Assembly (NCBI GenBank): GCA_023701385.1 | Contig: JAMPXC010000031.1 | Span: 1 to 36,951 of the forward strand | DNA length: 36,951 bases | From: Pseudobdellovibrio sp. | GTDB taxonomy: Bacteria > Bdellovibrionota > Bdellovibrionia > Bdellovibrionales > Bdellovibrionaceae | Direction: 5' to 3' | Part shown: positions 25,396 to 33,843 of the stretch, piece by piece | How the letters are laid out: each line of letters starts with the position of its first letter | Position numbering within the stretch: the first letter of the stretch is position 1 | The notes under the pieces: model-generated | The model's input: only the letters and a program-made list of their open reading frames with translations | Told to the model about the DNA's origin: nothing | The model's database searches: none | Made by a program: the position numbers and the translations under genes

Positions 25396-25424
25396 TTTAT
25401 ATTTCTTCAAAATATTTGTATTAA
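25396..25424 (-). promoter_or_regulatory. Possible recA promoter
   Basis: On the minus strand TTAATA and TATAAA are separated by 17 bp, about 25 bp upstream of the ribosome site. The -35 is weak. I found no LexA-type palindrome (CTGT-N8-ACAG, or the TTAC-N3-GTAA form reported for Bdellovibrio) overlapping it. Confidence 0.35.
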
Positions 25425-25441
25425 AAAATCTTTTTAAAAAA

Positions 25442-25996
25442 TTATTTTAATGTCTCAGTCAGATGTTCAAGAGCTACCGCGGCCGCGGCAGCCTGAATCT
25501 CCTCGCGAGACAAAGTTTTACTACTATTTGTATTTACGAATTCGTGATGAAAAATCTGAGTTGCTATCTTCGTACCAGCCACCGCGAAAAACACAGTCCC
25601 TACAGGCTTTAATTCTGTTCCGCCTGTCGGACCTGCGATCCCCGTGACCGCCACCGTAACCACATCTTTCGATGTTGTCTTTTTGATTTGTGCGGCCAAT
25701 CCCTCAGCCATCTGTTTCGCACATTCAGAACTTACAGCGCCGAATTGTTTGAACACCGATTCTTGCACACCCAAAAAAGTACTTTTACTTTCGTTCGCGT
25801 AGCTGACAACTGAACCCCAGAAAATATCTGAAACTCCAGCTTTTCGGCTCAACGAACTTGATAAAAGTCCTCCGGTACAGCTCTCAGCAAACCCCACTAA
25901 CAAACCCTTGTCACGAATAACCTGAATAGCTTTTTCGAGGGCATTTTCCCCTCGAGAATTCAGATTTTCGGTTTGCACATTTGTTAGTGTCTTCAT
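25442..25996 (-). CDS. cinA: CinA-family nicotinamide-nucleotide amidase (PncC domain only)
   Basis: A 184-residue protein with the CinA C-terminal domain that deamidates NMN to nicotinate mononucleotide. Motifs: GLLVGFAESCTGGLLSSSLS near residue 32, SDIFWGSVVSYANESKSTFLGV, and VAVTGIAGPTGGTELKPVGTVFFAVAG. The N-terminal molybdopterin-binding-like domain of full CinA is absent, which is common for the stand-alone form. I start it at ATG 25996 (MKTLTNVQTE). A GTG at 26047 would add residues encoded by short DNA repeats and has no ribosome site. Gene order pgpA-cinA-recA fits a DNA-repair and housekeeping cluster. Confidence 0.92.
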   Translation of the reverse strand: MKTLTNVQTENLNSRGENALEKAIQVIRDKGLLVGFAESCTGGLLSSSLSRKAGVSDIFWGSVVSYANESKSTFLGVQESVFKQFGAVSSECAKQMAEGLAAQIKKTTSKDVVTVAVTGIAGPTGGTELKPVGTVFFAVAGTKIATQIFHHEFVNTNSSKTLSREEIQAAAAAVALEHLTETLK

Positions 25997-26020
25997 GCTT
26001 AATCCGTAATTACTTTCATA

Positions 26021-26061
26021 TAACTTACATATGAACTTACATATCACTTACACATATGTAA
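26021..26061. repeat. Tandem 12-bp repeats upstream of cinA
   Basis: TAACTTACATAT (26021-26032) and GAACTTACATAT (26033-26044) are adjacent near-identical copies. A diverged copy (CACTTACACATAT) follows and a partial copy precedes. The block ends in TTACACATATGTAA. It lies just before the chosen cinA start, where a promoter or regulator site would be. Confidence 0.5.
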
Positions 26062-26083
26062 AGAGGTTTTTTAAACAAAACTA

Positions 26084-26566
26084 TTATAAGGTCTGGGTTT
26101 GCGCCCCAAGCCATGGCGTGTAGGTATAAACCAACTGAAGAATAATATTGCATACGATTCCAGCAGCAATATCATCAATCACCACACCAACACCACCTTT
26201 TACTTTTTGATCAAGTTGTCTGATCGGAGGTGGTTTTACAATATCAACAATGCGAAACAAAACAAATCCCGCAATCAAACTTTGCCAAGTCAGCGGAAGC
26301 CAAGTCATCGTAATTAAAAATCCAACCACTTCATCAATCACAATTTCTTTTGAATCATGTGTGTGTGTGAAATTTTCGTAAGCCTGCGCAATTAAAATCG
26401 CCGCAATACAAAGGAGTAACACAACCACCATATAAGGAATCGCATGCAATTGTGCGAGCAAATACCAAAGCGGAATTGTCGCTAATGTTCCCCATGTCCC
26501 CGGAGATTTAGGCAATCTGCCGGCTCCGAAAAATGTAGCGAGTTGAATAACAAGTTTTTGATTCAT
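26084..26566 (-). CDS. pgpA: Phosphatidylglycerophosphatase A
   Basis: A 160-residue membrane enzyme that removes phosphate from phosphatidylglycerol phosphate to make phosphatidylglycerol. PgpA motifs are present in order: GAGRLPKSPGTWGTLATIPL (15-34), IVIDEVVGF (76-83, Asp78 and Glu79), FRIVDIVKPPPI (104-115) and GGVGVVIDDIAAG (124-136, Asp131-132). Several hydrophobic segments fit an inner-membrane protein. It is the first gene of a pgpA-cinA-recA cluster and is about 90 bp upstream of cinA. Confidence 0.96.
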   Translation of the reverse strand: MNQKLVIQLATFFGAGRLPKSPGTWGTLATIPLWYLLAQLHAIPYMVVVLLLCIAAILIAQAYENFTHTHDSKEIVIDEVVGFLITMTWLPLTWQSLIAGFVLFRIVDIVKPPPIRQLDQKVKGGVGVVIDDIAAGIVCNIILQLVYTYTPWLGAQTQTL

Positions 26567-26606
26567 GTTCTAAAGTGTTGCTTATCTGGATCGTTACGTC
26601 CAGCGA

Positions 26607-27650
26607 TTACCCGATGAGTTTAACAGATCCTGAACGCTTCTCTGAGATAGGTTTGTTTAAATTAAGCTTTTGCCCTTGAGAAACGCCATGATTGTAATCA
26701 CTGCTAGAGATTTGGCGCGAAGACGAACGTAAACTACGTAAGCGCGGAAAATACTCATGCACATAATCTTCAAGCTCGGCTTCAGCACGCACTATTAAAG
26801 CTTTTTCTTGTGGCTGATGGTTCACCACTTGGCCTTTAAGTTTTTGCGCAAAACCATCAAGTAACCCTAACTTCATTGAAGTTCCTGGGTACGACTTACA
26901 AGCCCGCAATAAAAAATGATAAACATATTCGGCCATGAGAGTATTCTCTTTTAAACCAATCACTTCTAACGCTTGATAGTACTCTAAAGTTTTTGCGTTA
27001 AACTCGTGAACCACAATGACTTGTACGAAATAAAATTCGACAAGCATAGAGATAATTTTCTTTTCGATTAAAGAGAGTCTTTTTTTACCCGTAGAAATCA
27101 GGATATGAGCCACATCACTTTTTTGCCCTAAGTCTGCTTGCTCAAGATTGTATTTCAAATACAACTCACGCACTTTCGTGGCGGCAAGACTGGCTTCGTG
27201 TTCGTTCGAAGACGTTGCCAGTGACATTAGCTTTTTAACTTTTTCAATCAGTGGATTTGCCACTTCTTCAATTAAAAAATCTGGATTCTCAGAAGCCAGT
27301 TCTACTTTGGTAGAACAATACCGGCTGTGCAGTTTTAATTTTTCACAAGCTTCGTGAAATTCTTTTCCGTGAGCTGAAACATCGGCCTGTGGATAGTGTT
27401 CATAAACCCATTGATGAGCCATTTCATGTTTTAAAACTCCCAAGACATGCGCCCACGAAAACTTCTGCACTAAATTTCTAGAAAGAGAAATCGTGCGGGC
27501 TAAATGATCGTACTCACCCCACTTCGTCACCGAATCAAATAACTGAATATTCACTAAAAGAAATTTCATCTTGCGGGTTTTCGCAATCTCAAGAAACTCA
27601 CGGCGAAGTTCTAATAGAATAATTTTTTCGGAGTCGAAGTGGTTGCGCAT
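26607..27650 (-). CDS. SprT-like zinc metallopeptidase fused to a DUF2786 region
   Basis: 347 residues. The N-terminal part has an HExxH site, HEMAH at 75-79 in VLGVLKHEMAHQWVYEHYP, and HGKEFH at 94-99 offers the third zinc ligand, as in SprT/Spartan-like peptidases. From about residue 135, EKVKKLMSLATSSNEHEASL, KVRELYLKYNLEQADL and the following segment match DUF2786. The tail is Ser/Arg-rich and probably disordered. No signal peptide, so cytoplasmic. SprT-like proteins in eukaryotes degrade DNA-protein crosslinks; a DNA-repair role near recA is tempting but only inferred. It is 40 bp from pgpA. Confidence 0.85.
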   Translation of the reverse strand: MRNHFDSEKIILLELRREFLEIAKTRKMKFLLVNIQLFDSVTKWGEYDHLARTISLSRNLVQKFSWAHVLGVLKHEMAHQWVYEHYPQADVSAHGKEFHEACEKLKLHSRYCSTKVELASENPDFLIEEVANPLIEKVKKLMSLATSSNEHEASLAATKVRELYLKYNLEQADLGQKSDVAHILISTGKKRLSLIEKKIISMLVEFYFVQVIVVHEFNAKTLEYYQALEVIGLKENTLMAEYVYHFLLRACKSYPGTSMKLGLLDGFAQKLKGQVVNHQPQEKALIVRAEAELEDYVHEYFPRLRSLRSSSRQISSSDYNHGVSQGQKLNLNKPISEKRSGSVKLIG

Positions 27651-27790
27651 CTACAGCAGTATACTTTTTCTTCCAGCCCAAGGTCTAGCTCGAAGGCTTC
27701 ATTGCTGGACGAAAAAGTGATTAGAAATCATACTGATTCAAGTTTATTTGCAAAGGAATGTCGTGTCTCAGACACGCGAAAGGTACACAC

Positions 27791-28111
27791 ATGAAAAAAA
27801 TTATCGCTTTATTAGCTTTAGCATCATTATGCGGTTGCGCTTCAACTCAGCCTGTTGGTGGTTTAATTTACGCTGACGTTCAAGGCCCGGTAGCTACAAC
27901 TCACTTACCTAAAGGTCCTTTACGTGGTGAAGCTTGTGCAACTGGTTGGTTCGGTTTATTTGCAACTGGTGATGCTTCAGTCGCTGAAGCCGCAAAAGCT
28001 GGTGGTATGTCAATCGTATCGCATATCGACCAACACAGCACAAATATCGTAGTTTACACTAAGTACTGCACAGTAGCTTACGGCTATAAAGGCGGAGCGA
28101 AAGCTCAATAG
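27791..28111 (+). CDS. TRL-like family lipoprotein
   Basis: A 106-residue putative lipoprotein. I start it at 27791 (MKKIIALLALASLCGCASTQ) with a GAAAGG site 8 nt upstream; an ATG at 27758 adds 11 residues but sits too close to its own AAAGG. The lipobox is LCGC. The TRL-like motif set follows: PVGGLIYADVQGPV, GEACATGWFGLFATGDASV, AEAAKAGGM and a final VYTKYCTVAYGYKGG. Function is unknown. A short hairpin CGTGTC-TCA-GACACG (27762-27776) lies in the leader just before the ribosome site and may affect translation. The gene stands alone between divergent and convergent minus-strand genes. Confidence 0.85.
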   Translation: MKKIIALLALASLCGCASTQPVGGLIYADVQGPVATTHLPKGPLRGEACATGWFGLFATGDASVAEAAKAGGMSIVSHIDQHSTNIVVYTKYCTVAYGYKGGAKAQ

Positions 28112-28127
28112 TTCTTTTGATTTTCAT

Positions 28128-28166
28128 GAGCGGGCGGTCAAGTAAACTTCAACGACTGCCCGTCTC
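28128..28166. terminator. Hairpin terminator between the TRL-like and SPFH genes
   Basis: CGGGCGGTC (28131-28139) pairs with GACTGCCCG (28154-28162) with one wobble. Flanking GAG and CTC extend the stem, and GATTTTATTCTT follows. It separates two convergent genes and probably serves mainly the plus strand. Confidence 0.6.
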
Positions 28167-28185
28167 GATTTTATTCTTGATCTAA

Positions 28186-29124
28186 TTAAGCTCTACCAGA
28201 CTTAGTATTCGCTAACGATGTCATCTGTTTCATCGTTTTTTCTAAACCATCTGAAGATCCATCTAAGAAGATCGTGTTACCTTTGCCGTTTTCAGCAAAG
28301 TGTTTGATCGCATCTGTCCACATAGAGAATAAAATAAACGAACTGTCTAAGCCGGCGTTTTTCATTTCGTCAGCGGCTTTAGCCATACCTTTTGCGACCT
28401 CTTCACGGAATAAAGCAATACCTTCACCGCGAAGTTTAGAAGCTTCTCTTTCGGCCTCAGCAGAAATTTTAATCGCCATACCATCAGCTTCAGCGGCTTT
28501 TGTTTTTTTGATTAATAAAGCTAACGCTTCATTCTCAGCGGCAGCTCTTAAGTTTGAAGAGGCCACAACTTGCGCCATTGACTGCATGATTGTTTCATCA
28601 AAAGTGATGTCATTTAATTGCATATCGATTAAATGGTAACCCCAAGATTTTAAATCTTCATCTAATTGGGCTTTAACCGCATTTACGATATCTTTGCGTA
28701 ATCCTAAAATTTCATTCTGGCGCTTAGTAGCTACGAAACCACGCACTGAACCTTCAACTGTTCTGTTTAATGTTTGCATTAAAGAACCAAAGTCGATGAA
28801 TTTAAACGCCACATCTTTAATTGTTGCTTCAGTTTGATCAATAACTGCATAAAGCAATAAGGCTTTGAAATTTACATTTGCCTGATCTTGCGTGATCGCC
28901 TGGAACTGCAATTCAACCGATTGATTTTGAATCGATACACGGCGAAAGATCACTTCAATAAATGGAATTTTAAAATTTAAACCTGGGTACATGATACGGC
29001 GGTATTTACCGAACATTGTAACAACAGACACTGTTCCTTGATTAACGGTTACGAATAATCCGCCAACGAAAGCTAGAACGATTAAAGCAATAATAATTGT
29101 TGAGAAACTTAAAGTTTCGAACAT
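28186..29124 (-). CDS. SPFH/band 7 (stomatin-prohibitin) membrane protein
   Basis: 312 residues with one N-terminal membrane segment (about 8-26, TIIIALIVLAFVGGLFVTV). An SPFH domain follows from about residue 28: VNQGTVSVVTMFGKYRRIMYPGLNFKIPFI, then VELQFQAITQDQANVNFKALLLYAV. A long Ala/Glu/Lys-rich coiled coil runs at about 185-245 (AEADGMAIKISAEAEREASK). Such proteins form membrane microdomain scaffolds or partner with proteases. No NfeD-type or FtsH partner gene is adjacent, so the specific role is unknown. Confidence 0.92.
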   Translation of the reverse strand: MFETLSFSTIIIALIVLAFVGGLFVTVNQGTVSVVTMFGKYRRIMYPGLNFKIPFIEVIFRRVSIQNQSVELQFQAITQDQANVNFKALLLYAVIDQTEATIKDVAFKFIDFGSLMQTLNRTVEGSVRGFVATKRQNEILGLRKDIVNAVKAQLDEDLKSWGYHLIDMQLNDITFDETIMQSMAQVVASSNLRAAAENEALALLIKKTKAAEADGMAIKISAEAEREASKLRGEGIALFREEVAKGMAKAADEMKNAGLDSSFILFSMWTDAIKHFAENGKGNTIFLDGSSDGLEKTMKQMTSLANTKSGRA

Positions 29125-29165
29125 GATAACACTCCTTGAAGTGCCATCATGTTAGGACGCCGTTA

Positions 29166-30362
29166 TTATTCCGGCAAGTACTTCTCGATAAACTCTAAGT
29201 ACTCCCACGTCATTCTTTTTACGCCTTCAAAGATTTTACCGTTCTTATCAGCTTGTAAGGCTTTAAGATAAGAAGGCGCGTTCTTTTGCTGACTTACCAT
29301 GCGGCCTTTGTACCATGCATTATAAAGAGTTAAGTCTTGAAATTCTTCTTGTTGGCTCATGGTTTTTGCCTTATTCGCGTAGTCATAAAAATAAAGTGGT
29401 TTCGGGCGCAAAACAAAACGTTTATCGCCATCGATATTCACATTCACTTCTTGATAGTTAGGGTCGGTTTTTCCTTGGCTGACATGAAAATTTAAAATCT
29501 CTTGTAGCGATACATCTTGTGGTTGGTAATTTTCAATACCCGATTCAAAATCTTGTTTTAATTCATACAGTGTATTGCGGCCGTCTTTACCTTTTACTAA
29601 CCCAATAAAACGTAAAGCACCACCTTCACCATTCACCGAACCAGAACCGCCACCTTCTTTTGCACGGCCGCCCACATCTAAAATTTCCAAACCTTCAGGT
29701 AATTGCCTTCTGAAAACTTCCATCACTAAATTATGTAATTTTTTGTCTGTGATTTTAGTCGAACGTTCGCCATCGTTAATCAAACGGTCACCGCTAGAAA
29801 ATTTTAATGCTTTTTTCACTTCCATATCACGAAATTGCTCTGGCGACATTTCTAAAAACTCAGTGATACGTTTCGGTAGATTTTTATACTCTTTACCTTC
29901 AATACCACGCTGGTATTGCTCCCAAAGGTCACTGGCTTTCATTTTTTTCACGCTATCCACAGCTTTTGTGGCAATTAAAAATTTAGTAAAATCTAAAACA
30001 TATGGTCCACGGCCAGCATCATCGTAATCGAGAGAGCGCCATTTCACTTTGCCATTAACCACTGTAGGACCGTAATTTCCATTATGAGGGTCACCTTCGA
30101 TCATACCTTCATATTTCAGAATACTTTCTGGAAGAAAATCACCCGAGTATTTTTTAAACCAAGCCCAAGACTGAGGAGCATTACTGCGGGCTAATTTAGT
30201 TAATTTATCAGAACTAATAGCGACCTTGACTTGTTCATAGGCAATAGGCGGATTTTTGGTACCAAATAAACTTCCACAGGTTACCGTTGCTTTGGCCATG
30301 GGAGCCAAAAACAATACAACTAGAGCTGAGTGTCTCAATGTGAAACGCTTGGTATTTGTCAT
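29166..30362 (-). CDS. Exported DUF2252 protein (kinase-like fold)
   Basis: 398 residues. A signal peptide (MTNTKRFTLRHSALVVLFLA, cleavage near AKA-T) is followed by DUF2252 motifs: MIEGDPHNGNYGPT (87-100), SLDYDDAGRGPYVLDFTKFL (110-129), a GGGSGSVNGEGG loop and RFIGLVKGKDG. In this family GDPH and DYDD resemble the catalytic and metal-binding loops of aminoglycoside-phosphotransferase-like kinases. Many DUF2252 members are cytoplasmic; export to a compartment without ATP is notable. The start has a GAGGTG ribosome site. The gene is divergent from recX across 86 bp that holds an 18-bp palindrome. Confidence 0.85.
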   Translation of the reverse strand: MTNTKRFTLRHSALVVLFLAPMAKATVTCGSLFGTKNPPIAYEQVKVAISSDKLTKLARSNAPQSWAWFKKYSGDFLPESILKYEGMIEGDPHNGNYGPTVVNGKVKWRSLDYDDAGRGPYVLDFTKFLIATKAVDSVKKMKASDLWEQYQRGIEGKEYKNLPKRITEFLEMSPEQFRDMEVKKALKFSSGDRLINDGERSTKITDKKLHNLVMEVFRRQLPEGLEILDVGGRAKEGGGSGSVNGEGGALRFIGLVKGKDGRNTLYELKQDFESGIENYQPQDVSLQEILNFHVSQGKTDPNYQEVNVNIDGDKRFVLRPKPLYFYDYANKAKTMSQQEEFQDLTLYNAWYKGRMVSQQKNAPSYLKALQADKNGKIFEGVKRMTWEYLEFIEKYLPE

Positions 30363-30394
30363 AAAATCACCTCATATACCAAGCAAACTATTGC

Positions 30395-30412
30395 AGCTTT
30401 GGTACCAAAGCT
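30395..30412. promoter_or_regulatory. 18-bp perfect palindrome in the recX/DUF2252 divergent region
   Basis: AGCTTTGGTACCAAAGCT is a perfect inverted repeat between the two divergent starts. It is followed by a tandem GCTTGCA pair (30410-30423). It could be an operator for one or both genes or a hairpin in a leader. Confidence 0.5.
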
Positions 30413-30448
30413 TGCAGCTTGCAGACCAACCCGCTAAAGTTGATTTCC

Positions 30449-30979
30449 ATGCGACGCCTGCCACCCCGAAAATTAGATCCTAATTACGTTGCTCCCATGC
30501 TGACCCTGAATCAGGGTAAAGACCGCGTGGTGGAGATGTTTGGCGCGCGCGATTACACGCTTAAAGAAATTGAAAAAAAACTAAAAAAGCGCCTTGAGCC
30601 CGAGCTTATGAAAGAGCTTTTAGAATGGGTCGCGGTTCAGTCGTGGTTTCCCACCGAAGAAAACATGACCGAACAGTTCGTGCGTGCCTTAGGCCATCGA
30701 AAAAAAGGGCAAAACTATATCAATCAAAAACTAAAAGCTGCAGGCCTTAAAACAGTGAAGATTTCAGCCGAGGTCGAACTGGAAAAAGCCTTAGAATTGC
30801 TAAAAGTTAAGTGGGATGAGGCCGAATTTCGTGGTTTGGGCTTTAAAGAGCTGCAAAAACAGAAAGCCAAGGTTATTAGATTCCTCGCTGGACGTGGATT
30901 TAACCTTTCCACAGCAAGTCAGGCCTATAATTCTTATTTTAAAACAGGTAAGGTAGACAATTATGATGAAGAATACTGA
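30449..30979 (+). CDS. recX: RecX family regulator of RecA
   Basis: A 176-residue RecX-like protein, which binds RecA filaments and limits their activity. The family's three-helix repeats are visible: GARDYTLKEIEKKLKKRLEP near residue 32, then WVAVQSWFPTEENMTEQFVR, KKGQNYINQKLKAAGLK, and a C-terminal KQKAKVIRFLAGRGFNLSTASQAYNSYF. I use ATG 30449 (MRRLPPRKLDPNY); a TTG 30 bp upstream is less likely. There is no strong ribosome site. Its stop overlaps the start of alaS by 17 bp, matching the frequent recX-alaS pairing. recA itself is 5 kb away on the other strand. Confidence 0.88.
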   Translation: MRRLPPRKLDPNYVAPMLTLNQGKDRVVEMFGARDYTLKEIEKKLKKRLEPELMKELLEWVAVQSWFPTEENMTEQFVRALGHRKKGQNYINQKLKAAGLKTVKISAEVELEKALELLKVKWDEAEFRGLGFKELQKQKAKVIRFLAGRGFNLSTASQAYNSYFKTGKVDNYDEEY

Positions 30980-33713
30980 AGTTAGAAATGCATTTGTTAA
31001 TTACTTTAAAAAAAATGGCCACACCCATGTAGCCAGCTCAAGCTTAATTCCTGAGAACGATCCGACATTACTTTTTACGAACGCCGGTATGAATCAGTTT
31101 AAAAACTGTTTCTTAGGTTTAGAAAAACGTGATTACACAAAAGCCGTAACTTCACAAAAATGTGTGCGCGCCGGCGGTAAGCATAACGATTTAGATAACG
31201 TTGGTTTCACAGCCCGTCACCACACATTCTTTGAAATGTTAGGTAACTTCTCTTTCGGTGATTACTTCAAAAAAGATGCAATCCACTACGCGTGGGAATT
31301 TCTAACTGTCGAATTAAAAATTCCTAAAGATAAATTATACGTGACTGTTTTCTTAGACGATGATGAAGCCGCCGACATCTGGCACAAGCAAGAAGGCGTA
31401 CCTAAAGATCGCATTTTCCGTTTAGGTGAAAAAGATAACTTCTGGAGAATGGGCGATGTAGGTCCGTGCGGTCCATGTTCTGAAATTTTCTACGATCACG
31501 GCCCTGACTTTGGAAAAATTGCTGACCCATTTGAATCTATCAAGGCCGGAGAAGACCGTTACGTAGAAATCTGGAATCTAGTCTTCATGCAGTTTGAAGA
31601 AACAGCTCCAGGTAAAATGAATCCATTACCAAAACCTTCAGTTGATACTGGCTCTGGGTTTGAGCGTTTAACTGCTGCCGTTCAAGATTGCTGGAATAAC
31701 TACAACACAGATTTATTCCAAGAAATTATCAAAACAGGTTTAGCTAAAGCGAATTCAAAACTTGATTACAACGAAATGATGAAGTGGGAACGCGCTAACA
31801 TTAAAACTTTAAATTCAGGTGCCGCTTTATCAGCTGAACAAAAACAAAAATTCGAAGATTTAACTGCAGTTCGCGTATTAGCAGATCACTGCCGTTCAAC
31901 TTCATTTTTATTAGCTGACGGCGCTCTTCCTTCAAACGAAGGCCGCGGTTATGTATTACGCCGTATCATGCGTCGTGCGATCCGTTACGGACGTAAGATT
32001 TCAACTGAGAAATCATTATTACTTCCGATGGCTGAAGCATTAATCGTAGCGATGGGTGATTTCTATCCAGAATTAAAACAACGTAAAGAGACAATCTTAT
32101 CAACAATTCGTGATGAAGAGGCCCGTTTCTTACAAACATTAGATAACGGAACAGTGATCTTCCACGAAGAGATCAAAAAATTAAAAGCCGCTAACAGCAA
32201 AACGATTTCTGGCGAAACTATTTTCAAACTTTACGACACTTACGGATTCCCGGTAGATTTAACAGCGTTAATGGCTGCTGAATTAGGTTTTGCTGTAGAT
32301 GAAGCTGGTTTTGAAAAAGTAATGCAGGCTTCAAAAGAAAAAGCGAAATCATCTTGGAAAGCTAAATCATTACAAGCTGATGAAAAGCACGTGATCGAGT
32401 TCGGCCAAAAACACTCGTCACAACCTACAAAATTTATTGGTTATGATCACTTAGTTTCAAAATCAAAAGTGATTGCACTTTCTAACGGTTCAAAAGAAGT
32501 AACTTCACTTAAAGCTGGTGAAACTGGTTATGCGATTTTAGATACAACTCCGTTCTATGCTGAAGGTGGCGGTCAAGTTGGCGATCATGGTTTATTATTA
32601 TCAACTCATGTTGATGCTAAAGTTCACGACTGCGTAAAACAAGGTTCAGTGTTCTTGCACCAAGTCGAAGTTGTTACTGGTGAATTAACATTAAATGAAA
32701 CTGTTAACGCGCACGTTGAATCTAAAGAACGCCGCCAAACAGCAAGTAATCACTCAGCAACTCACTTAATGCATTCAGCTTTACGTATTGTTTTAGGCAC
32801 TCACGTAACTCAAGCCGGTTCATTAGTTGATAGCTCAAAAACTCGTTTCGACTTTACTCACAATAAACCATTAACTGCAGAAGAAATTAAAAAAATCGAA
32901 GAGTTAGTGAACACTGAGATTTCTCATGCTCACACGGTTAAAGTTGAAAACATGGGCCACAAAGCCGCCATCGATAAAGGGGCTATGGCTTTATTCGGCG
33001 AAAAATACGGTGATGAAGTTCGTGTATTAACTATGGGTCAACCTGTGTTAGCGGCGAATGAAAAACCATTCTCAATCGAATTATGCGGTGGTACTCACGT
33101 TCACAACACAGCTGAAATCAGAGCGTTCAAAATCACTTCTGAATCAGGCGTAAGTGCTGGAGTTCGCCGTATTGAAGCGATCACTGGTGATGCGGTGATT
33201 GAATTATTTATGAAAAATACGGAAGAAGTTAAACAGGCTCGTTTAGCGACTGGTTTAGCATCTGATAAATCGATCGTTGAATGGATTGAAGCTAAAAAAG
33301 AAGAAGTTAAAGATTTACAAAAACAAATTAAAAAAGCTCAATCTGGCCAAATCAACGTGGATGAAATTGCAAAAACAGCGCAAACATTTGCTGGTGATGC
33401 TAAATACGTATTTGCCGATCTTGCTTTAGATGATCGCGAAGTGCTTTCGCAAATTAACGATCAATTAAAAAACAAAATCCAAAAAGGCGTTGTTATCGTG
33501 ATGGGTTCTGGCGAAGCCACTCATCCGGTGATTATCTCTGTTACTAAAGATTTAACATCGCAGTACCAAGCGGGAACTTTATTAAAAGATTTTGCACAAG
33601 TGCTTGGCGGTAAAGGTGGCGGACGCCCTGACTTTGCGCAAGGTGCAGTTCCTGATCGTTCTAAGATCAAAGAAGCTAACCAAGTCGTGCACACTAAATT
33701 GGGAATTAAGTAA
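30963..33713 (+). CDS. alaS: Alanyl-tRNA synthetase
   Basis: A 916-residue enzyme that charges tRNA-Ala. The catalytic core has SSSLIPENDPTLLFTNAGMN near residue 25 and RHHTFFEMLGNFSFGDYF near 85. VDTGSGFERL near 227 is a class II motif 3-type segment. The editing domain has HSATH (His597, His601) with ELCGGTHVHNT (Cys708, His712) for zinc, used to hydrolyse mischarged Ser-tRNA. The C-terminal C-Ala domain with GGKGGGRPDFAQG near the end is complete. The gene opens with two ATGs (30963, 30966) inside the end of recX and ends over a hairpin. Confidence 0.98.
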   Translation: MMKNTEVRNAFVNYFKKNGHTHVASSSLIPENDPTLLFTNAGMNQFKNCFLGLEKRDYTKAVTSQKCVRAGGKHNDLDNVGFTARHHTFFEMLGNFSFGDYFKKDAIHYAWEFLTVELKIPKDKLYVTVFLDDDEAADIWHKQEGVPKDRIFRLGEKDNFWRMGDVGPCGPCSEIFYDHGPDFGKIADPFESIKAGEDRYVEIWNLVFMQFEETAPGKMNPLPKPSVDTGSGFERLTAAVQDCWNNYNTDLFQEIIKTGLAKANSKLDYNEMMKWERANIKTLNSGAALSAEQKQKFEDLTAVRVLADHCRSTSFLLADGALPSNEGRGYVLRRIMRRAIRYGRKISTEKSLLLPMAEALIVAMGDFYPELKQRKETILSTIRDEEARFLQTLDNGTVIFHEEIKKLKAANSKTISGETIFKLYDTYGFPVDLTALMAAELGFAVDEAGFEKVMQASKEKAKSSWKAKSLQADEKHVIEFGQKHSSQPTKFIGYDHLVSKSKVIALSNGSKEVTSLKAGETGYAILDTTPFYAEGGGQVGDHGLLLSTHVDAKVHDCVKQGSVFLHQVEVVTGELTLNETVNAHVESKERRQTASNHSATHLMHSALRIVLGTHVTQAGSLVDSSKTRFDFTHNKPLTAEEIKKIEELVNTEISHAHTVKVENMGHKAAIDKGAMALFGEKYGDEVRVLTMGQPVLAANEKPFSIELCGGTHVHNTAEIRAFKITSESGVSAGVRRIEAITGDAVIELFMKNTEEVKQARLATGLASDKSIVEWIEAKKEEVKDLQKQIKKAQSGQINVDEIAKTAQTFAGDAKYVFADLALDDREVLSQINDQLKNKIQKGVVIVMGSGEATHPVIISVTKDLTSQYQAGTLLKDFAQVLGGKGGGRPDFAQGAVPDRSKIKEANQVVHTKLGIK

Positions 33714-33741
33714 TTCTTAAATAGGACTTAATTCCCCGTCT
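33701..33741 (+). terminator. Hairpin over the alaS stop codon
   Basis: GGGAATTAAGT (33701-33711) pairs with ACTTAATTCCC (33726-33736) across a 14-base loop; the first arm includes the last alaS codons. CGTCTTATTT follows. The right arm and tail match the later hairpin at 34672-34688 (GACTTAATTCCCC-TCTT), so the unit seems to have been copied together with the downstream gene. Confidence 0.6.
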
Positions 33742-33774
33742 TATTTCTACATTCGCATGAGAGCTCTATGACGA

Positions 33775-33792
33775 TTGGCATAGAGCTGGCAT
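33775..33792 (+). promoter_or_regulatory. Sigma-54 promoter of the first SdrD-B-like gene
   Basis: TTGGCATAGAGCTGGCAT has GG and GC separated by exactly 10 bases, as RpoN promoters require; the -12 reads TGGC in place of TTGC. The predicted start site is near 33802, about 40 nt before the ATG at 33844. A similar element occurs at the same place before the paralogous gene. Confidence 0.7.
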
Positions 33793-33843
33793 TTCCGAAA
33801 ATTTCTAAAAAAAATTCTTCGAAAATGAAAGGAAAAAAATCTC

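Noticed and set aside
25374-25441. LexA/SOS box upstream of recA
   Set aside because: No palindrome of the known LexA types was found there.
26048-26061. TTAC...GTAA as a Bdellovibrio-type LexA box near cinA
   Set aside because: The spacing is 6 bases, not 3, and the site is part of a tandem repeat.
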